From the NCBI GenBank assembly GCA_014529385.2, contig CM043960.1, positions 26,489,896 through 26,553,895 of the forward strand: a stretch of DNA of 64,000 nucleotides. The letters run 5' to 3'. Within the stretch, counting starts at the first letter, position 1, and each line of letters opens with the position of its first letter. The position numbers were made by a program, and so were the translations under genes. The notes beneath the pieces are model-generated. The model worked only from the letters and a program-made list of their open reading frames with translations, was not told the origin of the DNA and made no database searches. Source of the DNA: Adiantum capillus-veneris. Its lineage: Eukaryota; Streptophyta; Polypodiopsida; Polypodiales; Pteridaceae. Shown here piece by piece: positions 44,964 through 56,175 of the stretch.

Positions 44964-46260
44964 CTATTTTATGCCCTTGGTTTTTGGTTGAACTATCTGC
45001 TTCGGTTGAATTCTTTCGTTGCATTGTTTTTGGTCTGCCATGTCATTTCTATCCTTCCGCATCCATACTTGTTTCCCTTGTTTTGGTAACCTAGATCTTT
45101 GCACTGTGGTCGGTGACTTCGTATGCATGTAGTTAGCATGGTTGGATTTTACCTGTTTGTTAGCCTTGGGTATCATGTTGTTCTTTGGTGGCATTCTTGC
45201 TTTTGGCTCTTTTTCCAGTGATTGCATTGTTGGTAGCTGATTAATCCGGTATGGCTGAGCAAAGGCTATTACCTGTTGTTCTTGTGCATGCTGAATTTTG
45301 ACTGCATTCGCATTCCAATCTATCTGCACATTGTACTCTTTTTGCCAAGGTTGTCCCAACATCATTGGGTGTTGTGTGCTTTCATCCTCGACTACATAAA
45401 ATTTGTGTGGGTAAATATATTGATGTACTTGTACATGCAATATAGTCCAGCCCAATGTTTTCAACAAGTGTGACGTACTACTTTCTAGCATTTAAGGAGT
45501 AGGATGAAGTTGACTTGTAATATAGTCCAGTCCAATGTTTTCAACAAGTGTGACGTACTACTTTCTAGCATTTGAGGAGTAGGATGAAGTTGACCTGTGG
45601 ACTTGAGCTGTTGGTATAATCCGTAAGAGATCAAATTTGCTTGAGCTCTAGAATCAAGCAATGCCGTCGATTCAACTTGATTGCTCCCCACTTTGACTGC
45701 AATTATGGGCTCCACTGTGTCTTCATCCAACATCGTTAGTCGAATGGCATTGATTCGCAATGGTGCTTCACCTTGTTGTTGTTTTCATAGAAGTCTTTGT
45801 TTTGCAATGCGTTCTTTGGCTTCCGCTTGAGCTTCTTCTCGTACTCTGTGTTTCTCCTTCATTCGTTGTTTTCCTTGATGGATTTGTTGAAGCATCTCCT
45901 GTGTGAGTGGTAAATGATATTTCTTCAATCGACATCCACTAATCCAATTGGTCATTTCTTCACCTGCTAATGTAGCAAGCTTGACAACTCCGTTTTGTGA
46001 TAGATCACTAATCACAAAGGGTCCCATCTCTCGCTTTTTAAGTTTCTTGGCATGTTGCTTCAAAGTATAAACAAGTACATAATCACCTGTTTTGAACTCT
46101 TTAGTGCGCACATGCTTGTCAAAAAACTCTTATTGTCTTCTCTTTTTAGCATAGATTGAAGCTACAGCTCTCAAGCGGAGTTCATCTAGCTTTTCAAGAT
46201 CATCTATTCTTGAAGAGAGCTCATGCCCTGTCCATTCTAAGCGTTTCGCTACTCGTAGAG
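44964..46260 (-). pseudogene. Ty3-like fragment: integrase C-terminus followed by a retropepsin-like domain
   Basis: Minus strand, 5' to 3': LDELRLRAVASIYAKKRRQ, then FKTGDYVLVYT, KKREMGPFVISDLSQNGVVKL and SGCRLKKYHLPLT, the integrase tail and GPF region (46260-45788). A TGA (45787-45785) interrupts, and the same frame continues into EPIIAVKVGSNQVESTALLD, then SRAQANLISYGLY. That is a retropepsin-like fold in which DSRA stands where DSGA is expected. Past an 80-bp duplication the domain continues with HPMMLGQPWQKEYNVQIDW, the retropepsin ILG-type segment, then a Lys/Gln-rich tail. A protease after integrase is not the usual Ty3 order. Confidence 0.72.
45441..45600. repeat. 80-bp tandem duplication inside the retropepsin-like region
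   Basis: TATAGTCCAG starts at 45441 and 45521, and the two 80-bp units differ at only a few bases. Because 80 is not a multiple of three, the duplication shifts the reading frame. Confidence 0.93.
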
Positions 46261-47652
46261 TTGGAATTAAAAATATTGGTAAAACGGAGAAATCCGGCCA
46301 TAAAAATTGCATGTGAGTGTATATAATGTTTTGCGGTGATGTTTGTGATTTATTATGATTTTTGGGGATTTTTTGGGTTTGATTTGCTATTTTCCTTTTA
46401 GTTTTGCTAATTTTCAGCAAAAAAACTTCAAAAATACAAAAAGCAGGTGAAAAACGGTCGTAATGAAAAACAAAAAATATGGAGATGATCACTGACTATA
46501 GGACAATCTATGGTACAGTGGGGGTGCAATTATGAGACGGGAGCGGAAAGCGTGTTTTGGCCAGATTTTGACCGAAATGCCAAATTTCTGGTAAACAGAG
46601 CAAATGGAGTGTAAATCAAGAAATTTTTGAGCCTCAACCGCATCTCGCAAGAAGTTGGGAGCACATGTCAAATTTCATGAAAAGTGATTCGGGGACCTCC
46701 ATTATAAGAAATTTTCACCTCATTTTCACTATTGACAGAGTTGAGAGAGAGCTTCTGCCACCTAGAGCGAGCGGAACTTCCAGCAGATTCTACGACGCGC
46801 ACGACTACCCAACGGGCTTCAGACATGAGAGGTAGGCTCACCACCTTGAGCTTTTCGCGCATGTTTGTCGTTTTGTCGCGAAAACTAGCGTAGGGTTCAC
46901 ACACAAAGCGGGTGGTAGAGACCTACAAGTAGAAGCGGGCACCTAACGGCTAACCCAAAAGCAACGAAACTTCATTGGAAGCTTACCTTAGCATAGGAGA
47001 CCAGTCTTGGATGCCCAAAGGCAATAGAAAACCATCGAGAAAAACCCTAATTCCTAGAATCCCGCAAGAGGCCACCAAATGGAAAATCGGCAAAAAGGCG
47101 CCCTAATGCTACCAAAATTCATGGGTAGGAGCATCTCGACATGCTCGACAAGTCTATGTGGCCCACATGACCAAAAGGTGACCCGAAGCGGCATTAAAAT
47201 TCAGAAACGGCATCAGACACACAAAGCGTCAAAAAGCTCTCGCGGCCAAACCGCATGTCCGTTTGCCACCAAACTTCACGAGCGGCTTTCCTAGACCATC
47301 AACAACCAAGTCCTATGGTGGTAGACCACCACAAATCATCGAAGACATGTAAACGCAACCACGGGTGCTTCTAGAGCGACAAATTGCCAAATGAAGCCCC
47401 GGTGAAGCCAAAGTCGACAAAAACCATACGGCAAGGATCCCCAAGGGATCGGGAAGCTATGGAGATCAACATCAAGAAACTTCATTGCCAAAAAGCACTC
47501 CAAAAGTCAGAAAACGGCTCGGAGGCTCTGAAATCCACACAGGGAGTTACTTTCTATCCATTTGACTTTTTGTTGAAATTAGGCTTAAAAGGGACTCAGG
47601 GGGACCAAGGGCAGGCACTAGTGACAAAATCCATGAAAAAATCATCAGGAGA

Positions 47653-48523
47653 CATCCTACGCGTAGGATGTGCTCAAGGGAATTTCTGGGCACAGATCCC
47701 AAAATTTTTCATCACACACATTTTCTGAATGACCTTTACATGCTAGCCACCAAGTTTCATCACATTTGGACCAAAATTGATCTCATATGCATGAAAAGCG
47801 CAAAGTTAGGGCATAGAGGCAATAATGGGCCATAGACCTACCAAATCTTGTCCAAATCACATGAAACTTGCACAACGCATTCACAAGCACAACCAACCAA
47901 TTTGTGTGGTCAAAAGCAAAAATTAATGAGGTAGGCATCCTACGCGTAGGATGTTTATTTGACATTTTTGGCCTACAGAGGATGTTTGTCCATTCCAGAG
48001 CCAATCACATCATCTTCAAGAGCTCATATACCAATTTTGAAGCCATTCTAATCATTTTTGACCCCCAACACCTTCAAGATACACTTTTTGAGCCCAAAAA
48101 CACTACACAGGCTCTTACAAGCATCAATTCTTGTCCAAATCCAAATCCAAGAGCATGGCCATGTTCCATAGGCCAAGGACTGCCCACAGAACAAATCCCA
48201 TGCCATTTTGATGAAATAGACATCCTACGCATAGGATGTCTCAAGCATATTTTTGACCTTTTGTGCAAAGAGTGACATCATGGGAGCCAATACCATGGTG
48301 CAATGAGCCCATATATCAATTTTCAACCCATTTGGACATCACTTGCGACCTGTTATGGACTTTCTACCCAATTTGTGACCTAAAGCTTGAATCAGCCCAA
48401 AAAATCCACTTTTTGATGCCCAAATCCATATCCAAGCACATAGCCATGTTCCATAGGCCAAGGACTACCAGCATGTCAAGTATCACCCAATTCTGATGAA
48501 AAAGACATCCTACGCGTAGGATG
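47653..48523. repeat. Diverged 285-bp tandem repeats with an 18-bp palindromic core, four copies
   Basis: CATCCTACGCGTAGGATG, a perfect palindrome, occurs at 47653-47670, 47936-47953 and 48506-48523. A one-base variant (CGCA for CGCG) lies at 48221-48238. Spacings are 283, 285 and 285 bp. The last two units also share CATGTTCCATAGGCCAAGGA (about 48161 and 48447) and neighbouring sequence, so these are old tandem units whose core stayed constant. Confidence 0.93.
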
Positions 48524-50618
48524 TCTAAATGGAAAATTTTGGCTAGAATTGCACTGTGAGCACATGCACAGTTTCACAAGTTCCTTTTAAGCTTTATTTT
48601 CAATTTTCAAGTCATTTGGATAGATAGAACTCAGTTTCTCAGCTAATATGGAAAAATACGCTAACTTCGGACTACTGAGTGCAACAGGATCTATGGCAGC
48701 TGCAAAGTCACTGGCAAAGAAGAAAAGAATGACCATAAAAGATTACCTAGAAGAGGTAGAGCCCTTCGTCATACCAGAAGGAACTCTAAAGCCAACAAGC
48801 ACATGGATCCTAGAAGATCTTCTGGAATCCAATGATCTAAAGATTTACCAAGGCGTGTTCAAAGACACCGACGAAAACGTGATAGAGCTACCAATGTTAC
48901 TGCGGGAACTCAATGAGTTCATCAGAAGCAGGATGTCAAAGTATCTTGAGAAAATTGATCTCCACAATTACTTTGAAGCGGTGCCGGCGGGTATTGACAT
49001 AAAAAGAGTCTGAGAATTTGTGACAACAATAAAAGAAGATGGAGTGGCTAGAGTAACTGATCTGCAGGGAAAGCCAGGCACCGAGATTCTAATCACAGAA
49101 AGAGTGGTGGCAGCTGCACTAGACCTCTCCAACAAGGGGGATAGTGTAACCAAAAGAAGAGACGAAGTAAAGGTGTACAATGAAAAGAAAGCCAACTATA
49201 CCTTTGAAGATATTGCCAACCCCAAAGTGGCAATCATGAGCCAGCTGTACAATCAATATTTCCATATGTGTACAAAGCAACCACAAAAGTACAGGATGCC
49301 GCCTACAGCAATTGCCACAACATTCACCTGGGCAATGCAGAAAAGCAAGCCGAAGATCATCAATTATGCAGCTTATGTACACGATAATTTGGTGAAGATG
49401 GGCAACAAGAACCCCACATACATCGTACTAGGTGAGCTAATCACGAAGGTGATTTATGGGGCATTGCACGCCAAGGGAAGATGGCCCGACACTCCATCAC
49501 AAAATGACTGGCTGAGGCTCAAAGAAGATAAAGAAGACGAGCAACAAAAAGCACCAAGGGTGGCAACCCGTTTGAAACGCGGGTTAGAAACCGTGCAAGA
49601 AGAGCAACCAGAGCAGAAGAAAGGAAAGAAATAATCTACCCAAGTGCCAGCAAAAGAAACAAAATCACAGAAAGCTGCACGACTAGAGCGGCTGATGGAA
49701 AGCTTCAGGACAGAAAGAGCCCTCAAAGGAGATTTAGACGAGCTATGGGAGCCGTCTCTAGAAGCAATGTCGGGATCATCCTGACGGGTGCACAGAGACA
49801 AATTTGATGATTACATTAAGAATTTTGAGATTCTTGATGCCACCGCAAAGAATATCCCACATGTGCCCTTTACAGAAGAGGAAGTGGAGCAAGTCTGACA
49901 GAAACTGCTAGAAGAGCAGGAGAGCCAAGAGAGAGAAAGGAAGACCAAGGCGGAAAGAGATTTCAAGAAAAAGCCGACAACACCACCGGCCAGCCCTGAG
50001 TCCAGCCCACCACCTTCACCACCTCCTCGTAGCCCTCCACAAGAAGACAAAGAGGAACAAGACAAACCAGAAGAACAAGAAGAGGCCAAGCAAGAGCAAA
50101 GCCAGGAGCGGGAACCAAAGGAAAAGGCTAAGCCTCAAAGTGGGCAACCAGAGCCAAATGAGTCATATAACACATTTCTAGACCTGCTAGCGGCCGGATA
50201 CCACCCAGCGGCTATGGGCATCTCCTGCCAGAGTCAGAGCTACTAGCTCGACTCACACCACTACAGAAAGCCAGATCTATGAAGAACAGATGAAAGAGCT
50301 TCAGAAAGAGTTAAGTTTAGAGAAAAAGCAAAGGTTGATGATGGCGGAAGGGTCCGTGGTGATGCAAACACGCACGGAAGAAGAGAAAAAGGCAATGCAA
50401 GATGAGCTAGAAGTTATCAAGAGAAAGCTCGAGGAGGCGGAAAAGGTAAACGCCGAATTGAATGACCTCCTCGTGAACATGGGAGAAGAATCCGAAGCGG
50501 AGAAACAGATGCTCCTAGAGCAAATAGAAGAGTTGAGAGGACAGCAAGCAAAAGAGCAAGCAGGCACATGGCCAACAGCCATGGAAGGCATAGACCTAGA
50601 GAATGTGGCAAATCCTGT

Positions 50619-50623
50619 GGACA
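50619..50623. repeat. Copia copy 2 target-site duplication, left (GGACA)
   Basis: GGACA is repeated at 56176-56180. Deleting the element plus one copy joins GTG GAC A to CA CCC ATG in one open frame. Confidence 0.95.
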
Positions 50624-50815
50624 TGAAGGAGTACGAGCGGAAGTGCGACGCGAGAGAGAGTGCGAGAAGAAGAGCACGACGATATGGTGAAATCGCTCTA
50701 TTGTAATGTGTAGAGCATAATGAGTTCTTATTAGGTTTTTACAAAAGAATATGTGTACATACCAGGCGGCCCGCCCACTTACCTGGGCGACCACATTGGG
50801 CTTTATACCCCAACA
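50624..50815 (-). repeat. Copia copy 2 3' LTR (192 bp)
   Basis: The plus strand starts TGAAGGAGTACG and ends ACCCCAACA. It is unusually short for a copia LTR, closer to TRIM size. Confidence 0.96.
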
Positions 50816-50826
50816 ACCTCCCACTT
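50816..50826 (-). promoter_or_regulatory. Copia copy 2 polypurine tract
   Basis: The minus strand reads AAGTGGGAGGT directly before the 3' LTR. The same tract is present in copy 1. Confidence 0.85.
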
Positions 50827-50943
50827 AAAGTGCAATGTGGTACTTTAAGTGTGAGAGAAGCTACTATACAAGCTAATATACAAGAGATGTAGAGAAGTGA
50901 TGTACTACCCTCCACCTAACTGCTTGCGAAAATGCGCAAAGCT

Positions 50944-53900
50944 CTATGAGGGAAGTCCTTTTGTAAGTAGATCAGCAGGATTTTCTGTGGTGTGAACTTT
51001 GACAAGCTGAAGTTGCTTATCCTCGAGCATTTCCCTGATGAAATGATACTTCACATCCACATGATTTGTCTTTGAGTGATAAACTGGATTGCGAGCCATA
51101 TGTATAGCACTTTGACTATCATAATATAACACATGCATCTCTTCTTTGATTCCCAAATCTGTTACTAGTCGATTAAGCCAAATTGATTCTTTGCATGCCT
51201 CTGATGCTGCAACATATTCAGCCTCTGTAGTAGATTGAGTAACACAATCTTGTAATCTGGAACGCCATGATACTGCTCCACTAGCCAATGTAAAGACATA
51301 CCCTGACGTAGACCGTCCGTTGTCTAAGTCACCTGCATAATCTGAGTCTGTAAAACCCTTTACACTTAGCTCCTGACTCCCATAGCATATACGCATACTC
51401 TTTGTAGCTTTCAGCTATCTCAATATTCCTTTCACTGCCTCCCAATGTTTCTTGCCTGGGTTTGACATGTATCGACTTACTACTCCCACTGCAAATGCAA
51501 TGTCTGGGCAAGTAGCAATCATTGCATACATCAAACTACCCACTGCAGACGCATATGGAATCTTATCCATTTCAGCAAGTTCTTCCTCAGACACAGGACA
51601 ATCTTGTTTGCTAAGTTTCACATATGGTGGCAATGGAACACTCAATGCCTTTCCCTTCTCCATATTGAAACGTTGCAAAACCTTGTCAATATACTCTGTT
51701 TGAGATAACCAAATCAACTTCCTTGATCTGTCTCTCTCAATGCGCATACCAAGTATATGACTTGCCTCACCCATGTCTTTCATGTCAAACGATTTTGCCC
51801 TCTTTGACTTCAAAGCTGAAATTTCTTCCAAGTGTTTGCCAGCAATCAACATGTAATCCAAATACAAAATAAGGATCAGCCAACTGCCATCCTTAGCCTT
51901 CTTTGTATATAGACAGTGATCGAACTCACTACGTTTGTAGCCTTGAGAAAGCATAAACTTGTGGAACTTATGGTACCATGCCCTCGGTGATTGTTTTAAG
52001 CCATAAAGACTCTTTAACAACTGGCATACCAAATCTTCCTTGCCTTTCTCAACAAACCCTTCTGGCTGCTGCATGTAAATTTCCACATCTAAATCACCAT
52101 GCAAGAACGCTGTCTTGACATCCATTTGGTGCAACACCAAATCTAATAAGGCAACCAATGCAAGAAAGCATCTCAATGTAGTCATCTTGACCACCGGAGA
52201 GAAGACTTCATCAAAGTCAATGCCTTGTTCTTGCTTAAAGCCCTTGGCAACAAGACTTACTTTGTACTTTGGCTGACTATGATGAGCGGTGATCTTATAC
52301 CTGTAAACCCATTTACAAGGTAGAGCCTTTTTGCCCTGTGGTAATTTAACTAGCTTCCATGTCTGGTTTTTATGCAGAGTTGTCATCTCTGACTGCATGG
52401 CCAATTGCCAATTCTCGGAGTCCTTCATTTGCACTGCTTCCTTGTAACATGAAGGCTCATTGCAATTAGTCAACATGACATAGTTCATAGATGGAACAAA
52501 TCTATCAGGAGGTCGCATGATACGTCCACATCTATGCACAATAGGTGGCTCAGGCTCAGCCACAACCTGTGGTTCCACTCTATCCTGTCCTTGCTTCTCT
52601 TGAGCCCTGACATTTTGTCTTGCACGTGCAGGTCCATCTTCTTGGAAGACAACTCTTCTAATCTCCTCAACCCTCTCTGGTTTAGAATGATATTTGGATT
52701 CATTAAAGTGAACATCATTGCTGCGGATAACCTTTCTGGAGTCGGGATCCCAAAGTCTGTATCCCATCTCACCAGAATTACCATAGCCTAGAAATATGCA
52801 CTTTCTACTCTTTGGCTCAAGTTTGTTCCTAAATTCCTTTGGAACGTGAGTATATGCCTCACAGCCAAAGACTCTCAGATGCTTGTATGAGGGCATTTTG
52901 CCTGACCATACCATCTCTGGCAGTGAATCCTTCTGCAAAACCTTGCTAGGAGATCTATTTATAAGATGAACAACTGTTGATACAGCTTGAGCCCAAAACC
53001 CATTTGGCAGCTGTGCATTAGACAACATACTTTTGACCTTCTCTTGTATGGTCCTATTCATCCTCTCAGCAACACCATTTTGAGGAGGATTCTAAGGAGC
53101 AGTAAGTTCACGTTTTATACGTTTTGACTGACAAAAGTCCTGAAAGGCCTTTGAAACATACTCTCCACCATTTTCAGTGCGTAAGCATTTAAGCTTCTTG
53201 CCACTCTGATTCTCCAAAAGTGTCACAAACGTTTTGAAAACACTAAACGCTTCATCCTTGTGCTTGAGAAAGTAAACCCATACTTTCCTCGAGTAATCAT
53301 CTATAAATGTCATAAAGTAAGAAGCTCCCCCTAGAGATAGGTTAGGCATAGGTCCACACAAATCACTATGAACAAGTGCCAACTGTGTATCTCTTCTACT
53401 GCTTCGATGCTTATGTGGATGCTGTGTTTGCTTATCATATAGATAATGTTCACAGAATTCAAAATCATTAAATAACAAGCCAGGCAAATAACCAGAACGA
53501 GACAAGATTTCCATTCCCTTCTTGGACATATGTCCTAACCAGCTATGCCACAAAGAAACGTTCGGCTACTCGGTTACATTGATTACATTTTTAGAGACAT
53601 TTGATACATAAATCATGTAAAGTCTGCCAGACTTTACTCCATGTGCTACTGTCATAGAACCCTTGAATATCTTCCACATGTTCTGTCCAAAAGTGGTGAC
53701 GTAGCCAGCATCATCAAGTAAACCTGTGCTGATCAAGCTCTTTGTAATTGCGAGAACATGTCTCACATTCTTCAGCGTGAAAGAAGAGCCATTCTGAAAC
53801 TTCAATTGAACATCTCCAACACCTAAGATCTCACATGTCTGCCCATTGCCTAGCCGAACATGATCTTTAGTGGTCACATAAGAGGTAAACCACTCCTTGT

Positions 53901-54885
53901 TTGGAGACACATGAAGTGATGCCCCTGAGTCTATAATCCAGTCACTCAGTGCATTTCCATCAGATGCTGTAAGAAGAGCTGAGTCCATTGTATTCTTCAA
54001 GAAGTAGATGTCTCCTGACACTAGACTGTCATCCTCTGCAATAGTGTTTGTCACATTTATTTATTGAATCTTCACTGAGGACTTGTTCTTCTCACCATGG
54101 TCTTCAACTTTCTCTTTGCCTTTTTGTGCTTTCCATTCTTTGCAGTCTCTTTTCATGTGACCCTTCTTGCCACAATGGTAGCATTCTATGTCACTCTTGC
54201 CTTTAGCACTGCGGGACTTGCTACGAGACTGATTCCTCTTTCCACCTTTGTACTTTTCTTTGGTCCTTCCCCTGACAACTAAGGCTGTTCCTTTGCCTTT
54301 GTGCATTGTCTTTCTATTGGTTTCTTCAGTAAGCAGACTTCCTTCTACACCTGCTATGTTCAAACCATCTGGAGGTGCAGAATTACTCAAAGCTGTGCGA
54401 AAAGTGTCCCAACTTTCTGGCAATGTGATCAACAGGAACATAGCTCTAACAGGTTCATCAAACTTGACACCTTGAGCTGACAACTGACTATAGATTGTGT
54501 TGAATTCATTCAGATGATTGGACATAGGTGTCCCTTCTTTCATCTTCAAGTCAACAAGCTTCTTAAGCCAGTATACCTGTGAAGTTGCACTCTGCTTCTC
54601 ATAAGGATCACTCAGCTTTAACCATGGTTAATAAGCCGACATCTTGTTTGCTACATTGAAGTAAATGCTTTCTGCCAAAATCAGCATAATGGTAGAAAGT
54701 GCCAATTCATCCATTTCGTTCCATTCATCTTCGTCCATATCTTGTGGTTTTATCCCCTTGAGCTTTATAGGTTTTATCTGCTTCTTTTGTACCAACACGT
54801 GCCAAATCTGCTTCTTCCACAATGGGAAATTGGTTCCATCCAGCTTCTTGATATTGTAAAGAGTAGTGTCCTGTGATCCAGCCAT
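50944..54885 (-). pseudogene. Copia copy 2 Gag-Pol with five in-frame stops
   Basis: Gag starts at the ATG at 54885 (MAGSQDTTLYNIKKLDGTNF) with a CCHC knuckle CYHCGKKGHMKRDC near 54150-54192. Protease shows DWIIDSGASLHVS (about 53910-53945). GAG-pre-integrase (LWHSWLGHMSKKGM) and integrase (HSDLCGPM, FIDDYSRKVWVYF) follow, then reverse transcriptase and RNase H (GFTDSDYAGDLDNGRS). Stops: TAA 54630-54628, TAA 54063-54061, TAG 53568-53566, TAG 53094-53092 and TAG 51417-51415. There is no frameshift between 54885 and 50944. The RT catalytic motif is YLDYM (about 51853-51864) instead of YVDDM, so a catalytic Asp is also lost. Confidence 0.95.
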
Positions 54886-55969
54886 AGCTACGCTTCACAG
54901 TAGTTTACTTTCCTGGGAAAAATTCTGCAGAGTTTCCCCTGTAAACTGACCTCTGAACCAATATCAACCTGTCAAATGAACCAAGAAAGCTTTAGATTCT
55001 GCAAAAATTTCGGCAGAGTCTCCTTTGTAAAATGGCTCTGGTGTACTCAAAAACAGACCAAAGACAGCTTAAAAAACCACTGTCTCTCTAACATTGTAAG
55101 CTGTGGGTAAACCTGTCCTGCACCTGTACTGTCTCTCACTGTCCTGTCACTGTCCTGTAAGCATAGACTACGACAATGCCTCAACGGCAGTAAAGCAAAG
55201 ATGCAATCCCAACTGTCTAACTCACAGTCAATATATCCTAGCTGCCTATCTAAGGGTGCTCGAGGGATCTCTCCAAGACCTGTATCACCGAAAGGATCTC
55301 AACATTCGAGAATCCCCTAGCTCAATAAAACCTCACTCGACCCTCAACAAAGGCTGCAGTAAATCTGACAGTACATAGACTTCCCACAAAGTCATACATC
55401 CATAAATTTCCCATTGTATGTTGTAACCGCTGTGGCGGTTGTTTGCTGCGTGACTCACAGCCAGCAAACCCTCAATAGACATACATCATCTCTGACAATA
55501 CATCCCATGTGGAAGTACCTGTAATGTCAGGATTAAATCTGGGATATCAAGCAGCAAACACAAGCTACCTGATGAACTAGTGGATGTCGCCTATAGTCTG
55601 TGTGTAGGTGCGCCCGTGTCGTATGTGACACGCCTCCAAGAACTGTGAGCCATCCTTTGTTGTGTAGACAGCCACAAATCAGCACTCTGGAAGTGTAGAG
55701 ATCCTCAGCACTTGCAGTCGTAGGCCGAAACCCCAAATTTGCAGAGTCGGATCTGCACTCGTCGAGACCACGTAGTCGAAAATGGCCTGCACAGAACTTA
55801 GTCGAAGCCGAACGGTGGCCGAGATGACCTCAGAATGAAATTCTGAGAACACCAAGTCCTTTGGGCAGTCCCATAGGATTTGGGGCCGTGTCTTCGCCTG
55901 TCGAATCTCACTCCAATCTGAGCAGGTGACTCTGGCTACCTGCAAATGCTACCCCGAGCCTCAATATGA

Positions 55970-55981
55970 GCTCTGATACCA
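55970..55981 (-). promoter_or_regulatory. Copia copy 2 primer-binding site (initiator tRNA-Met)
   Basis: The minus strand reads TGGTATCAGAGC two bases inside the 5' LTR. It is identical to the primer site of the Ty3 element at 36010-36021. Confidence 0.94.
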
Positions 55982-55983
55982 GT

Positions 55984-56175
55984 TGAAGGAGTACGAGCGG
56001 AAGTGCGACACGAGAGAGAGTGCGAGAAGAAGAGCACGACGATATGGTGAACTCGCTCTATTGTAATGTGTAGAGCATAGTGAGTTCTTATTAGGTTTTT
56101 ACAAAAGAATATGTGTACATACCTGGCGGCCCGCCCACTTACCTGGGCGACCACATTGGGCTTTATACCCCAACA
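55984..56175 (-). repeat. Copia copy 2 5' LTR (192 bp)
   Basis: It is the same length as the 3' LTR. The differences I count are one G/A, one A/C, one A/G and one A/T. Confidence 0.96.

Larger units (their letters stand above)
50624..56175 (-). mobile_element. Complete Ty1/copia retrotransposon copy 2 (5,552 bp)
   Basis: It has 192-bp LTRs at both ends (50624-50815 and 55984-56175) with four differences by my count, about 2 percent. A 5-bp TSD GGACA flanks it, and an initiator-Met primer site and a polypurine tract are present. It has a full gag-protease-integrase-RT-RNase H order in one frame, interrupted by five stop codons. The element is therefore structurally complete but coding-dead, and it is inserted antisense in the unknown ORF. 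Confidence 0.97.

Noticed and set aside
47653-48523. CRISPR-like regular repeats
   Set aside because: This is a eukaryotic nuclear setting, the spacing is 285 bp rather than about 60-70 bp, and the spacers are themselves related, so it is a diverged tandem repeat.
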